Source of the DNA: Embleya sp042956465
GTDB taxonomy: Bacteria; Actinomycetota; Actinomycetes; Streptomycetales; Streptomycetaceae
Length of the DNA: 64,000 nt
NCBI RefSeq assembly: GCF_042956465.1
Contig: NZ_JBIBGL010000014.1
Span: forward strand, 1-64,000
Direction of reading: 5' to 3'
This document shows positions 6,888 to 15,173 of the stretch, one piece after another. The translations under genes and the position numbers were made by a program. Under the pieces are notes generated by a model. It saw only the letters and a program-made list of their open reading frames with translations, was not told where the DNA came from and ran no database searches. Each line of letters opens with the position of its first letter. The first letter of the stretch is position 1.

Positions 6888-7880
6888 ATGCGGGCTGTGG
6901 TTTTGGGTGGGCCCGGGCCGGTGGGGAACCTGGTGGTGCGGGATGTGGCGGTTCCCGAGGTGCGGCCGGGGTGGGTTCGGGTTGCGGTGAAGGCGTTTGG
7001 GCTCAATCGGTCGGAGTTGCATACGCGGCTCGGGTTGGCGGAGGGGGTCACGTTTCCGCGGGTGCCGGGGATTGAGGCTGTGGGGGTTGTGGATGAGCTG
7101 GATCCGGCCGATGAGGGGTGTGGGCCGGCGGTTGGGCGGCAGGTGGTGACGATGATGGGGAATATGGGGCGGACCTACGACGGTGGGTACGCGGAGTACA
7201 CGTTGGTGCCGGTGGGGCAGGTCATTCCGTTTTCGTCGGAGTTGGCTTGGGAGGTGATCGGGGCGGTTCCGGAGACGTTGCAGACCGCTTATGGGTCGCT
7301 GACCACCGGGTTGGATTTGGCTGCGGGGCAGACTCTGCTGATTCGTGGCGGCACTTCGTCGGTCGGGCTGGCTGCGGCGGCGCTGGCGAAGGGGCTTGGG
7401 GCGACCGTGTTGGCGACCACTCGTAAGGCCGCGAATGTGGATGTGTTGAAGGCTCAGGGGGTCGACCACGTGTTGGTTGACGATGGGAGTGTGGCCGGGG
7501 CGGTTCGGGCGCTGTATCCCGATGGGGTCGATGCCGCGTTGGAGTTGGTCGGGACGCCGACGTTGCCGGACACCCTGGCCGCCACGCGGGTGCACGGGAC
7601 GGTGTGTTTTACCGGCATGTTGTCCAATGAGTGGCTCGTGCGGGACTTCTATCCCATCGGTTATCTGCCGAAGGGCGTTCGGTTGACCGCCTATGGGGGC
7701 GAGAGCGGTGATCTGCCGGGCGAGGTGTTGCAGCACTACCTCGACGAGATCGCCGCAGGGCGGATTTCGCTGGGGCCGACGCACGTCTATCGGCTCGATG
7801 ACGACGACATTCGGCAGGCTCATATGGACATGGAAATGGGCCGCACCGTGGGCAAGTTGGTCGTGCTGACCGGTCGATGA
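6888..7880 (+). CDS. Zinc-type alcohol dehydrogenase / NADPH:quinone reductase-like oxidoreductase
   Basis: 330 residues of the medium-chain dehydrogenase/reductase family (quinone oxidoreductase branch). Seen: MRAVVLGGPG start, FGLNRSELHTRLG, VPGIEAVGVV, and the Rossmann motif GGTSSVGLAAAALAKGLG near residue 145 with ATTRKAANVDVLKAQG after it. No catalytic zinc cysteine cluster is visible, in line with the quinone reductase group. ATG 6888 starts exactly where the family starts and has GGGCGGG just before it. Codon use is noticeably GT-rich rather than C-rich compared with the rest of the window. It lies just outside the islet and reads away from it. The substrate is unknown. Confidence 0.85.
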   Translation: MRAVVLGGPGPVGNLVVRDVAVPEVRPGWVRVAVKAFGLNRSELHTRLGLAEGVTFPRVPGIEAVGVVDELDPADEGCGPAVGRQVVTMMGNMGRTYDGGYAEYTLVPVGQVIPFSSELAWEVIGAVPETLQTAYGSLTTGLDLAAGQTLLIRGGTSSVGLAAAALAKGLGATVLATTRKAANVDVLKAQGVDHVLVDDGSVAGAVRALYPDGVDAALELVGTPTLPDTLAATRVHGTVCFTGMLSNEWLVRDFYPIGYLPKGVRLTAYGGESGDLPGEVLQHYLDEIAAGRISLGPTHVYRLDDDDIRQAHMDMEMGRTVGKLVVLTGR

Positions 7881-8197
7881 ACGCGGAGGGTGGGGTCATG
7901 ACGCCGCCGTCCGCGTTCGCCGAAGTGGCGGGTGACGCGGATGTGGATCGATCGGCGACGGTGCGCCCTTGGCGTGTCACGGCGGCGGCACGCTGCGGGC
8001 CGGGTCCGGCCGGGTCCGGCCACGGCCACGTCCTGTGGCATGCCGACGAGTCGACGCCCAGGTGGGCTTCGGCCTCGTTGCCCTCCCTGGGCTGCGGTCT
8101 GGTCTGGATGGCCGCGTGGCGGCGGGCAGGGCGGTTGTACGTCCCTGGCCTTCGAGAACGCGTGGACGGTCGCGGCGGAACCACCGAGAGTCGGCGT
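7881..8197. other. Gene-free stretch with no recognisable feature
   Basis: GC-rich sequence with short repeats (ccgggtccgg twice near 8000). Several frames are open but none shows coding bias or a good ribosome site. Confidence 0.5.
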
Positions 8198-8460
8198 ATG
8201 GATGTCACGAGTGCCGACCGGCTTCGACGGTCGGAAGAGTGGTTGACCGAGGCCGCGAAATTGGCACGGCCCGTCTGGGAGGCGGAGCGTGACCACGATG
8301 CGTTTCGGCGTTTCTGCGCGCTCGGGGTTGGGGTGCCGTGCAGGCGATCGCGGTGATCCGGCGGGTGCAGGGGTGTTCGCTCAGGGACACCATCGACCTC
8401 CACGAGTCGTATCGCACACGTGCCCGGGCGGAGGAGGGCTCGTCCGAGGCCGGCCCCTGA
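8198..8460 (+). pseudogene. Small hypothetical gene broken by a one-base frameshift
   Basis: From ATG 8198 (GAGAG eight bases upstream) the frame gives a charged helical protein (MDVTSADRLRRSEEWLTEA to HDAFRRF). Near 8312 the protein-like sequence moves by one base to the frame reading LRARGWGAVQAIAVIRR to TRARAEEGSSEAGP and TGA 8460. Read across, the product would be about 87 residues with uniform character. Staying in frame gives a shorter, odd tail ending at 8356. A missing C in the CGTTTCTGC stretch would explain it: a real lesion or a sequencing error. I recognise no function; the restored protein looks like a small conserved streptomycete hypothetical. Confidence 0.5.
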
Positions 8461-8882
8461 GTCGGTGGGGTTCCGGCGTGGGCGGGGTGGTGGAGAAGCG
8501 GGCGGCTCTTCGGGGGCACGTTTCGCATGGAAGTGGATGGAAGTGGTGAGTGGGGATGCCGTAGAGGGTGGGCCGGCGGCGGCCCGCGCCGGAGAGACCC
8601 TGTCGGCACGTGCGACTTGGGCCAGGCGCACCCACGACCCGCGCCAGGCGCCAGGTGCCGCCGGATCGGGTGGAAGCGGACTCGCCCTGGGCCGGCGATG
8701 GTCCGAGGGTGGCCGACCCCGTGGTGGAGCGGGCGATTCCGGGGAGGGTTCGTCGCCGAAGTGGTGGATGAGAAGGCCGTGGGAGGCAGGCCGGCGGTCC
8801 TTGAGCCGAACGGCGGCCGTGGACCCTTGAGGCGTGCAAGATCCGGGCAGGGCGCGTTCACGGCTGAATCGGCGCGGCCGGA
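8440..8882. repeat. Two degenerate extra copies of the nitrilase gene's 3' end
   Basis: Downstream of the nitrilase-type gene its last ~200 bases recur twice, each step about 218 bases. The marker GGCCGGCGG is at 9007, 8789 and 8571; the tail motif GGATCRGGTGGARGCGGACT is at 8880 and 8663. The middle copy still reads, on the minus strand, like RLKDRRPAS...HHFGDEPS; the outermost is more decayed. These are untranslated relics of a tandem duplication. Confidence 0.75.
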
Positions 8883-9893
8883 TCAGGTGGAGGCGGACTC
8901 GCCCTGAGCGGGCGGGGGTTCCAGCGTGGGCGGCTCCGTGGAGAAGCGGGCGGTTCTGGGTGGGCGTTCGTCGCCGAAGTGGTGGGTGAGGATGTCGTAG
9001 AGGGCGGGCCGGCGGCCCTTGAGCCAGCGGCGGCCGGTGGACATCGGGATCAGGGACAGGTCGATGTCGGCGGTGACCATGGTGTCTTCGGCGGCGCAGG
9101 TCTCGGTGAGGATGCGGCCGTAGGGGTCCAGGATCATCGCGTTGCCCGTGCGGACCTCGTCGTCGTCGCGGCCCACGCCGTTGCTGAAGATCAGGGCCAG
9201 GCCGTTGTCGTGGGCTCGGGCGGGAAGCCAGCGCATCAGCCAGGCCCGGCCGCTTTCGCCGCGGAAGGCTGCTTCGATGGCGGCGGGGTCGCGGTGTCGC
9301 GCCTCCCACAGGGGCATCGGGATCGGACGCATGGCGTGCGGGCTTCGCGAGGCCGTACCGCCGGTTTGGTGCGGGGCCACCAGGATCGAGGCGCCGAGGA
9401 GGGCGGTGGCGCGGACGTTTTCGACCAGGTTGTTGTCCCAGCAGATGAGGATGCCGACGCGGGCGCCCCACGGGGTGTCGAAGACGGTGTAGTGGTCGCC
9501 GCTGGAGATGGCCTCGTGTTCGAAGGCGTGCAGTTTGCGGTGGCAGTGGACTCGGCCGTCAGGGAGGCAGACGGCGTACGAGTTGTAGAGGCGACCGTCG
9601 GTCTCGTCGATTTCGAGGAAGCCGAGGCCGGCCGCGATGCCCAGTTCCATGGCGAGCCGGCGCACGTGCGTGACGGACGGGCCGGTGCTCGGCTCGGCGA
9701 GTTCGCGCAGGCGGTCGGGGGTGTGGCGACGGAGGTGCCAGTAGCCCAGGAGGCACATCTCGGGGAGGACGACCAGGCGGACGCCGTCGGCGGCGGCTTC
9801 GCGGACGAAGTGTTCGACGCGGGCGAGGTTGTAGCCCTTGTCGTCGGGGCGGGGCTCGAACTGTACCGACGCGCAACGCAACAATTGGTCCAT
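8883..9893 (-). CDS. Carbon-nitrogen hydrolase (nitrilase superfamily)
   Basis: 336 residues. The Glu-Lys-Cys triad is in place: Glu45 in VVLPEMCLLGY, Lys120 in HCHRKLHAFE and Cys151 in GILICWDNN. This superfamily hydrolyses nitriles or amides, or condenses N-carbamyl groups; the substrate cannot be told here. The C-terminal ~40 residues after HHFGDERPPR are proline-rich, poorly conserved in style and lie in the part of the gene that is repeated downstream. It is divergent from a LysR-type regulator; the shared 267-base spacer includes a heptamer repeat, and LysR control of this gene is a reasonable inference. Confidence 0.9.
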   Translation of the reverse strand: MDQLLRCASVQFEPRPDDKGYNLARVEHFVREAAADGVRLVVLPEMCLLGYWHLRRHTPDRLRELAEPSTGPSVTHVRRLAMELGIAAGLGFLEIDETDGRLYNSYAVCLPDGRVHCHRKLHAFEHEAISSGDHYTVFDTPWGARVGILICWDNNLVENVRATALLGASILVAPHQTGGTASRSPHAMRPIPMPLWEARHRDPAAIEAAFRGESGRAWLMRWLPARAHDNGLALIFSNGVGRDDDEVRTGNAMILDPYGRILTETCAAEDTMVTADIDLSLIPMSTGRRWLKGRRPALYDILTHHFGDERPPRTARFSTEPPTLEPPPAQGESAST

Positions 9894-9917
9894 CGATGGC
9901 TCCCGCTCTCGGGTTCG

Positions 9918-9988
<71 letters not shown>

Positions 9989-10160
9989 GTATCCGGAGTT
10001 CGGTACGTGGTATTCGGTACCTGGATACGTCTGGATACGTGTGGTCGGGCTTACCGGTCCGATCTCTCCCCCATCACAGTGGTGCGGCGGGCTGCGGTCC
10101 AATGAATGTTTGGGCCGCTTCGATAACCGGGAGGAATGGATCGCCGCCTAGACTCCGGGT

Positions 10161-11246
10161 ATGGACGTGCGGCTGCTGCGAGCCTTGGTCGCGGTCGCGG
10201 ACTCCGGCGGGTTCGGAGTCGCGGCGGGGCGCTTGTCGATCACTCAGCCCGCGTTGACCAAGCAGATTCAGGCCCTGGAGGCCGAGGTCGGTGGCGCGTT
10301 GTTCACGCGCGGACGGCGGGGGGCCGAGCCGACCCGGCTCGGGCTGGCGCTGTTGCCGGATGCGCGGGAGTTGGTGCGGCGCGTCGACGTGTTGAGCCGC
10401 CGGGCCGCGCAGTTCAGGCGTGGCGAGGCGGGGACGCTGGCGGTCGGGTTCGGGCTCTCCGGTATCGATCTGGCCCCGCATGCCGTGGCGGCCTTTCGGC
10501 GGCGCTTCCCGGGAGTCGGGATCACGTTGGAGGACATGTCGTCCGATGCACAGGTCGAGGCGGTACGAGCCGGCGATCTCGATGTGGGTTTCGTACGGCT
10601 GCCGGCGCCGGACGACCTGGGGCGGCTGGTGGTGCTGACCGACACCCTGGCGGTGGCCTCGCCCGGGGACCAGGATCCGCCCCCGACGGATGCGGTCGGG
10701 GTCGCCGCGTGGTTGCGCGGCCGGCCCGTGGTGCGGCTGACGCGGGCGAAGGGGCCGGGGTTGGTACGGCAGATCGAGCTGTTCGAGAGCGAATTCGGGG
10801 CTCGGCCCGAGCTCGTCCAGGAGGCGTCCGACCTGCAGACGGTGCTTGCTCTGGTGGCGGCCGGGGTGGGCGCGGCCCTGGTGCCGGCCGGTGCCGCCGA
10901 CATCGCGGCGGCCACGGTCACGGTGACCCCGATCGAGTCCGGTGGCGGGTCGAGTGACGGGCTCGACGGCGGGGCGGGTGGCGAGTCCGGCCGTGGATCC
11001 GACGGCGGGGCGGACGGCGGAACGCTCGGCAGGTTCGGTGGCGAGCGAACCGGCGGATCCGATGCGGTGTCCTGGCGGATCGGCGCAGTTTGGGATCCGG
11101 CTCGGCCCACTCGGGTCCGGGACAACTTCCTCGCCGTCGTCCGAGAACTCGCCGGCCGCCGCCGCAACGAGGGCACCGCCGGCGCCGGTTCGGTACGGAC
11201 GCCCGGCCGGGACCGCGGACGCGACGCCTCTGCGACCGGTCCGTGA
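10161..11246 (+). CDS. LysR-family transcriptional regulator
   Basis: 361 residues. Residues 1-60 are the LysR helix-turn-helix (LRALVAVADSGGFGVAAGRL, then ITQPALTKQIQALE). The following two-lobed effector domain runs to about 330. Residues 260-300 are an unusual Gly/Ser/Asp-rich insert (GGGSSDGLDGGAGGES and similar) just before the final strand SWRIGAVWDP; this is not part of the family fold and makes the protein longer than the usual ~300. A basic, low-complexity tail follows. It is divergent from the nitrilase-type gene, the classical arrangement of a LysR regulator with its target. The effector is unknown. Confidence 0.9.
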   Translation: MDVRLLRALVAVADSGGFGVAAGRLSITQPALTKQIQALEAEVGGALFTRGRRGAEPTRLGLALLPDARELVRRVDVLSRRAAQFRRGEAGTLAVGFGLSGIDLAPHAVAAFRRRFPGVGITLEDMSSDAQVEAVRAGDLDVGFVRLPAPDDLGRLVVLTDTLAVASPGDQDPPPTDAVGVAAWLRGRPVVRLTRAKGPGLVRQIELFESEFGARPELVQEASDLQTVLALVAAGVGAALVPAGAADIAAATVTVTPIESGGGSSDGLDGGAGGESGRGSDGGADGGTLGRFGGERTGGSDAVSWRIGAVWDPARPTRVRDNFLAVVRELAGRRRNEGTAGAGSVRTPGRDRGRDASATGP

Positions 11247-11485
11247 TGCACACGGGCCGGGGGCGGGCGAGGACGCGGATACGCAGCAGCGTGCGAGCCG
11301 GCGAAGCCGGAGGGCGGGGGCGGAAGGCCGAAGGCGGAGGGCGGAAGGCAGCTGAGGGAAACGCGCATGCTGGAACGTCGTGGTCGGCGACGCGGCCCGG
11401 TCCGGGGCCGGCCCGCGTGGCTTCGTCGTGCTGGGGGGGCGGCGGCCTCGGGCACTTCGACAGGTCGCGCGCCGAGTACGAGCAA
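11247..11485. other. Intergenic spacer between convergent genes, with short purine-rich repeats
   Basis: Includes gccgaaggcggagggcggaagg-type repeats around 11300-11350. No gene or clear terminator hairpin seen. Confidence 0.45.
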
Positions 11486-11854
11486 TCAGCGGCTGACCAG
11501 GCAGAAGGGATGGCCGGCCGGGTCGGTGAGGACGCGCCACCTGTCCTCGTTCGGCTGGTGGTCCGGCTTGCCTGCGCCCAGTTCCAGCAGTAGGGCTTCG
11601 GCCTCGTCCAGGTCTTCGACTTCGAAGTCGAAGTGGAACTGTTGGGGGACGCTCTGATCGGGCCAGCAAGGAGCCCGATAGTCGTCGACCCGCTGGAAGC
11701 CGATGAAGAGGCCGTCCACACTGTTGAGACCGGCGAAGTCGGCGTCGGATTTCGGGTGCGGTTCGAGGCCGGTGGCTTGCTGGTAGAACGCCGCCAGAGC
11801 CTGCGGATCAGGGCAATCGAGGGTTATCGCGCACAACTTCATCGGCAGGGGCAT
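11486..11854 (-). CDS. VOC-family (glyoxalase/bleomycin-resistance-like) protein
   Basis: 122 residues from ATG 11854, preceded by a perfect GGAGG six bases away. One VOC module: MKLCAITLDCPDPQALAAFY at the N-terminus, a central FHFDFEVEDLDEAEALLLELGA, and the closing DPAGHPFCLVS, which carries a typical metal or ligand residue pattern. Members bind small metabolites or antibiotics or act as metal-dependent lyases or dioxygenases; which applies here cannot be told. It is a single gene converging with the LysR gene. Confidence 0.85.
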   Translation of the reverse strand: MPLPMKLCAITLDCPDPQALAAFYQQATGLEPHPKSDADFAGLNSVDGLFIGFQRVDDYRAPCWPDQSVPQQFHFDFEVEDLDEAEALLLELGAGKPDHQPNEDRWRVLTDPAGHPFCLVSR

Positions 11855-12383
11855 GGCACCTCCGGAGCGGATCGATGGCCTTCTGCAATGCCCAAACCTA
11901 GGGCGTGACTTCACTCCTTCGCCGGGTTCCGCAGCGACCGCGTGTCGGTGTGTCGGTGTGCCGGTGCGTCGCCGGGCCGCCGGGCCGCCGGCCGCCAGGC
12001 CGTAGCATCACCCGCACGTGCCGGGACGGCACCCGCCTGGGGCTCCATTCGGGCATTTCGCCGAAGCGGCGCACACAAATGCGGAGCCCGCAGGGCGGAT
12101 GCCCGGCGGCCGGGTAGTCGGCGGGGGATCGAGGACACGCCTTGCGAGCGGCCACGCCCCGCCCACCCGCACGCGGTGGTGGCCTCCTGCCGACGTTTTC
12201 GCGCGCCGGGACGCCTCGCCGAGGCTCGCCCAGTGCCCACAACCATCCCGATGGCCGGTGCCGACCACCCCGATGGCGGACGCCCATGCCGCCGCCGATC
12301 CCGAGGCACGCTCGGCCGCGGGCTCTGCCGTGGCTTCAACGGCCGGCTCGGCCGCGGCGCCGGCACACCAACATTCCTCGCGG
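11855..12383. other. Long gene-free stretch with simple repeats
   Basis: About 530 bases. Near 11940-12000 are short repeats (gtcggtgtg, gccgggccgcc). Frames are open on both strands because of high GC, but none has coding bias, ribosome site or recognisable protein. I see no RNA gene or mobile-element ends. Confidence 0.45.
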
Positions 12384-12857
12384 TTACTTCTTCGCCAGGC
12401 GGGCGCGCGTGAGTTCCGGAGTGTCCGGGGAGCGGGATTCGACCGTGGCTCTGAGGTCGGCGAGGGTCTGGGCGGCCAGTTCGTGGCGCCAGGCGAGGTC
12501 GGCTCGGGACATGGCCTGGGCGATGACGCAGGAGGTGCGGTAGTCGGCTGTGGGGTCGGCGTCGGGGCCGTTGTGCAGGATCTGTTGGCAACGGAAGGCC
12601 GGGTCGGGGCCCTCGATCGCGACGACGACGTCCATCAGGGTGATGTCCTTGAGGGCGCGGGCGAGGCGAAAGCCACCGCGTGGGCCGGAGGTCGAGGTGA
12701 CGATGCCGGCCCGGGCGAGCGCCTGGAGCTGCTTGTTCAGGTACGCGGCGGGCAGGTCGTAGAAGGCGGCCAGTTTCGTCGCCGTCACGGCAGTTCCCGA
12801 TTCGGCCCACGCCAGGTTCAGGCAGCTGTGCAGGGCCCACTCCACGCCTTCGCTCAT
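12384..12857 (-). CDS. Rrf2-family transcriptional regulator
   Basis: 157 residues from ATG 12857 (MSEGVEWALHSCLNLAW). Rrf2 winged-helix features: AVTATKLAAFYDLPAAYLNK then ALARAGIVTSTSGPRGGFRLAR. The region equivalent to the Fe-S site has only two cysteines (in FRCQQI and YRTSCVIAQ), so it may not bind a cluster as IscR/NsrR do. Other ATGs at 12863 and 12899 are possible; none has a ribosome site, so a leaderless message is likely. It is divergent from the cold-shock gene, with a small palindrome in the shared spacer. Confidence 0.85.
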   Translation of the reverse strand: MSEGVEWALHSCLNLAWAESGTAVTATKLAAFYDLPAAYLNKQLQALARAGIVTSTSGPRGGFRLARALKDITLMDVVVAIEGPDPAFRCQQILHNGPDADPTADYRTSCVIAQAMSRADLAWRHELAAQTLADLRATVESRSPDTPELTRARLAKK

Positions 12858-12881
12858 GTGCATATGCTGGACGCTACCCAT

Positions 12882-12894
12882 CCAGAATATCCGG
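12882..12894. promoter_or_regulatory. Imperfect palindrome CCAGAATATCCGG, possible Rrf2 operator
   Basis: This AT-centred imperfect palindrome lies 25 bases upstream of the Rrf2 ATG, where autoregulation would act. Assignment is by position only. Confidence 0.35.
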
Positions 12895-13063
12895 AACAAC
12901 CTCGATCACCCATCGGAGGGAACGCTCCGAGAGGAATGGGGTGGACCCGACGATCCGTTACGGCCCGCCCGACCGGGTTCCTGGTTTCCGGTACCCGTCG
13001 TGTTGGGCAGGCTCGATGCGCGCGTACCCACGCGGTACTTCGGAGTTCGGGAGAGGCGACCAG

Positions 13064-13273
13064 ATGGCCAAGATCAAGGGGAGCGTGAAGTGGTTCAACG
13101 AGGCCAAGGGTTTTGGCTTCATCAGCCCGGAGGACGGCAGTAAGGACGTCTTCGTGCACTTCAGCGCGATCCAGGGCAACGGCTTCAAGACGCTCGCCGA
13201 GGGCCAGTCGGTCGAGTTCGAGATCCAGGACGGCCAGAAGGGCCCGAGCGCCGCCAACGTGCTCGCCATCTGA
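13064..13273 (+). CDS. Cold-shock protein (CspA family)
   Basis: 69 residues forming a single cold-shock domain. RNP1 KGFGFI is at 15-20 and RNP2 DVFVHF at 28-33, the aromatic face that binds single-stranded RNA/DNA. It acts as an RNA chaperone in the cytosol. ATG 13064 has GAGAGG eight bases upstream; the longer open frame to 12941 is leader sequence. Streptomycetes carry several such paralogues. The ~200-base leader between the divergent Rrf2 gene and this start is long enough for the structured 5' leader typical of csp genes, though I cannot show one. Confidence 0.97.
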   Translation: MAKIKGSVKWFNEAKGFGFISPEDGSKDVFVHFSAIQGNGFKTLAEGQSVEFEIQDGQKGPSAANVLAI

Positions 13274-13424
13274 CCCGAAGCACCGCGGACATGCGATCGT
13301 GGCCACGAACCCGGTCCGCCGACTCGTGGCCACGACGGCACCCACACCGAGGCCGCTCCCGACTCGGGCCTCGACCCGGGCTCCGAGACTGCCGGCCCCA
13401 AAACTCCGGGCCAAGGGCCTCCGG

Positions 13425-13525
13425 GCTCCGAACCGAAGCCGAACCCGAAGCCGGAGTCGAACCCGAACACGAAGCCGGAGCCGAACCCGAAGCCAAGCCG
13501 AAGCCGAACCCGAAGCCCCGCACTC
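13425..13525. repeat. Degenerate CCGAAG/CCGAAC hexamer repeat
   Basis: About 100 bases consist of alternating ccgaag, ccgaac, ccggag units between the convergent cold-shock and thiamine-binding genes. No protein is expected from it. Confidence 0.75.
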
Positions 13526-13544
13526 GTCTTCGGCCTCCGCCGCC

Positions 13545-13835
13545 CTACGCCAGGTACCGCTCGATCGTCTCCACCTTCGCCGTCAGCCCGTCCACGACCC
13601 CGTCGCGGATATCCGCCTTGAGCACCAGGCTGACCCGGTTCGAGTGCGCCTTGACCGCCTCGACGGCCGCCTTCACCACGGCCATTACCTCGTCCCACTC
13701 GCCCTCGATCGAGGTGAACATCGCATCGGTCCGGTTCGGCAGCCCGCTGGCCCGCACCACCCGGACGGCCTCCGCGACCGCCTCCCCGACGTCTTCACCG
13801 ACACCGAGCGGGGACACCGAGAACGCGACGATCAC
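13545..13835 (-). CDS. MTH1187-family thiamine-binding protein
   Basis: 96 residues matching the short MTH1187/UPF0045 fold: IVAFSVSPLGVGEDVGEAVA at the start, a central GLPNRTDAMFTSIEGEWDEVM, and an amphipathic last helix with the strand RVSLVLKADIRDG. Family members form tetramers and bind thiamine-like ligands; no catalytic role is known. A single-gene unit; its downstream side has the hexamer repeat and its upstream side the MITE. Confidence 0.85.
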   Translation of the reverse strand: MIVAFSVSPLGVGEDVGEAVAEAVRVVRASGLPNRTDAMFTSIEGEWDEVMAVVKAAVEAVKAHSNRVSLVLKADIRDGVVDGLTAKVETIERYLA

Positions 13836-13874
13836 GACAACACCTTCCGCAGCCCGAACACCGAAGCCCCCAGC

Positions 13875-14067
13875 CTAGGCCGTGTCCGGCGGATCCTGGT
13901 GGGGTCGCGCCGCCTGGCATCCGCCCTTCGGGCTCCTCGCTGCGCTCGTCTCGCCGCACCGGAGAAACAGCCGCATGGAACCACTATGCGGCCGCTTCTC
14001 CGGCACGCCGAGCCACGGCACCGGACGACGCGACCTCATCCACCAGGATCCACCGGACACGGCCTAG
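13875..14067. mobile_element. MITE-like element with long terminal inverted repeats, CTAG flanks
   Basis: Left end CTAGGCCGTGTCCGGCGGAT and right end, read inverted, CTAGGCCGTGTCCGGTGGAT agree over about 28 bases with one mismatch. Both ends carry CTAG, consistent with a 4-bp target duplication. The interior is itself hairpin-prone (CCGGAGAA...TTCTCCGG; CCGCAT...ATGCGG). It has no gene, so movement would need a transposase in trans, possibly IS5-family (IS427-like) judging from the CTAG target. It sits between two stop/start regions without breaking a gene. Confidence 0.8.
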
Positions 14068-14077
14068 GCCGAGCCGG

Positions 14078-15004
14078 CTACGCGACCTCGAACGCCGCCC
14101 GCAGGGCCCGGCGGATGTCGGCCGTCGCGCGGCGCGAGACGTCCGCGGTCGGGATGGCGTTGGAGCCGTGAAAGGTGCCCGGGCGGTGGTGGAGTTCGAC
14201 CCGGACGCCGGCGCGGATCAGCCGGGAGGCGTATTCGATCGCCTCGTCGCGCAGCGGGTCCAGTTCGTTGGCAGTGATGTACGCCGGCGGCAGGTTGGTC
14301 AGGTCCGTGGCGCGGGCCGGTGCCGCGTACGCGGTGGGCTCGGCGCCGGCCAGGTAGTACTGCCAACTCAGCGCCGCCTGCCGCCGGTCCCACAGCGGCG
14401 CCGTCTCGAACTCGCGCATCGACGGGGTGTCCAGGCGGTCGTCCAGCACGGCCGTGTCGAGCACCTGGAACACCGGCGTCGGCCCGCCCTCGTCCCGTGC
14501 CCGCAACGCCAGCGCCGCGGCCAGACACCCGCCCGCACTGACCCCGCCCACCGCGATCCGCGCCGGGTCGGCGCCGAACGAGGGCGCGTGCTCGGCCACC
14601 CAGCACAGCGCCGCCCACGCGTCCTCGAAGCCGGCCGGGAACGGGTGCTCGGGCGCGAGCCGATACTCCACGCTCACCACGATGCAGCCGACCTCCAGCG
14701 CGGTCGCCACGCAGCCGCCGTCCGAGCTGTCGATGTCGCCGAACACGAAGCCGCCGCCGTGGAACCACACCAGCACCCCGAGCGAGCCGTCCGGACCGGT
14801 CGCCCGGGCCGCGTCCTCGGGCGTGTAGATCCGCACCGGTACGCCCCCGGCCACGATCCGGTCCTCGACCAGCAGGCCGTCCGGACGCTGCACCTGCTGG
14901 GTGCGGCTCCGCTGCGCCGCGCGGAAGGCCGCCGGGTCGGCGATGTCCACGGTCGGCAGGTACGGGAGGACCGCGAGCAATTCGGGGTCTATGCGGTGTT
15001 CCAT
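14078..15004 (-). CDS. Alpha/beta-hydrolase, hormone-sensitive-lipase-type esterase
   Basis: 308 residues. Oxyanion motif HGGGF at 82-86, nucleophile Ser156 in GGVSAGG, acid Asp249 in ELDPLRDE and His279 in TFHGS complete the triad. The N-terminal cap resembles the HSL (family IV) group, which hydrolyses short-chain esters in the cytosol. ATG 15004 agrees with the family's start; the frame is open further upstream (to 15193) but that part overlaps the neighbouring promoter. The stop lies 11 bases from the MITE. It is divergent from the small crystallin J1-annotated gene. Confidence 0.9.
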   Translation of the reverse strand: MEHRIDPELLAVLPYLPTVDIADPAAFRAAQRSRTQQVQRPDGLLVEDRIVAGGVPVRIYTPEDAARATGPDGSLGVLVWFHGGGFVFGDIDSSDGGCVATALEVGCIVVSVEYRLAPEHPFPAGFEDAWAALCWVAEHAPSFGADPARIAVGGVSAGGCLAAALALRARDEGGPTPVFQVLDTAVLDDRLDTPSMREFETAPLWDRRQAALSWQYYLAGAEPTAYAAPARATDLTNLPPAYITANELDPLRDEAIEYASRLIRAGVRVELHHRPGTFHGSNAIPTADVSRRATADIRRALRAAFEVA

Positions 15005-15173
15005 GCCGCGGAAACTAGCAGCGGATGCCGGCAAGATCCATGACGGTCCGTCAGATCCATTCGAAGCGAGGCGGAAGTCACTCCGTCGGCGGTACCCCGC
15101 CGAGCCGCCGGCGACCGCCCCGACCTGCGAAATCCGCTTCCACCCCGACCCCCTGCGGACGCACCATGTGGCC

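Noticed and set aside
11911..12840. Minus-strand frame over the Rrf2 gene
   Set aside because: Shifted reading of the Rrf2 gene; the correct frame shows winged-helix motifs.
12941..13063. N-terminal extension of the cold-shock protein
   Set aside because: The family starts at ATG 13064 with GAGAGG before it; the extension is leader RNA.
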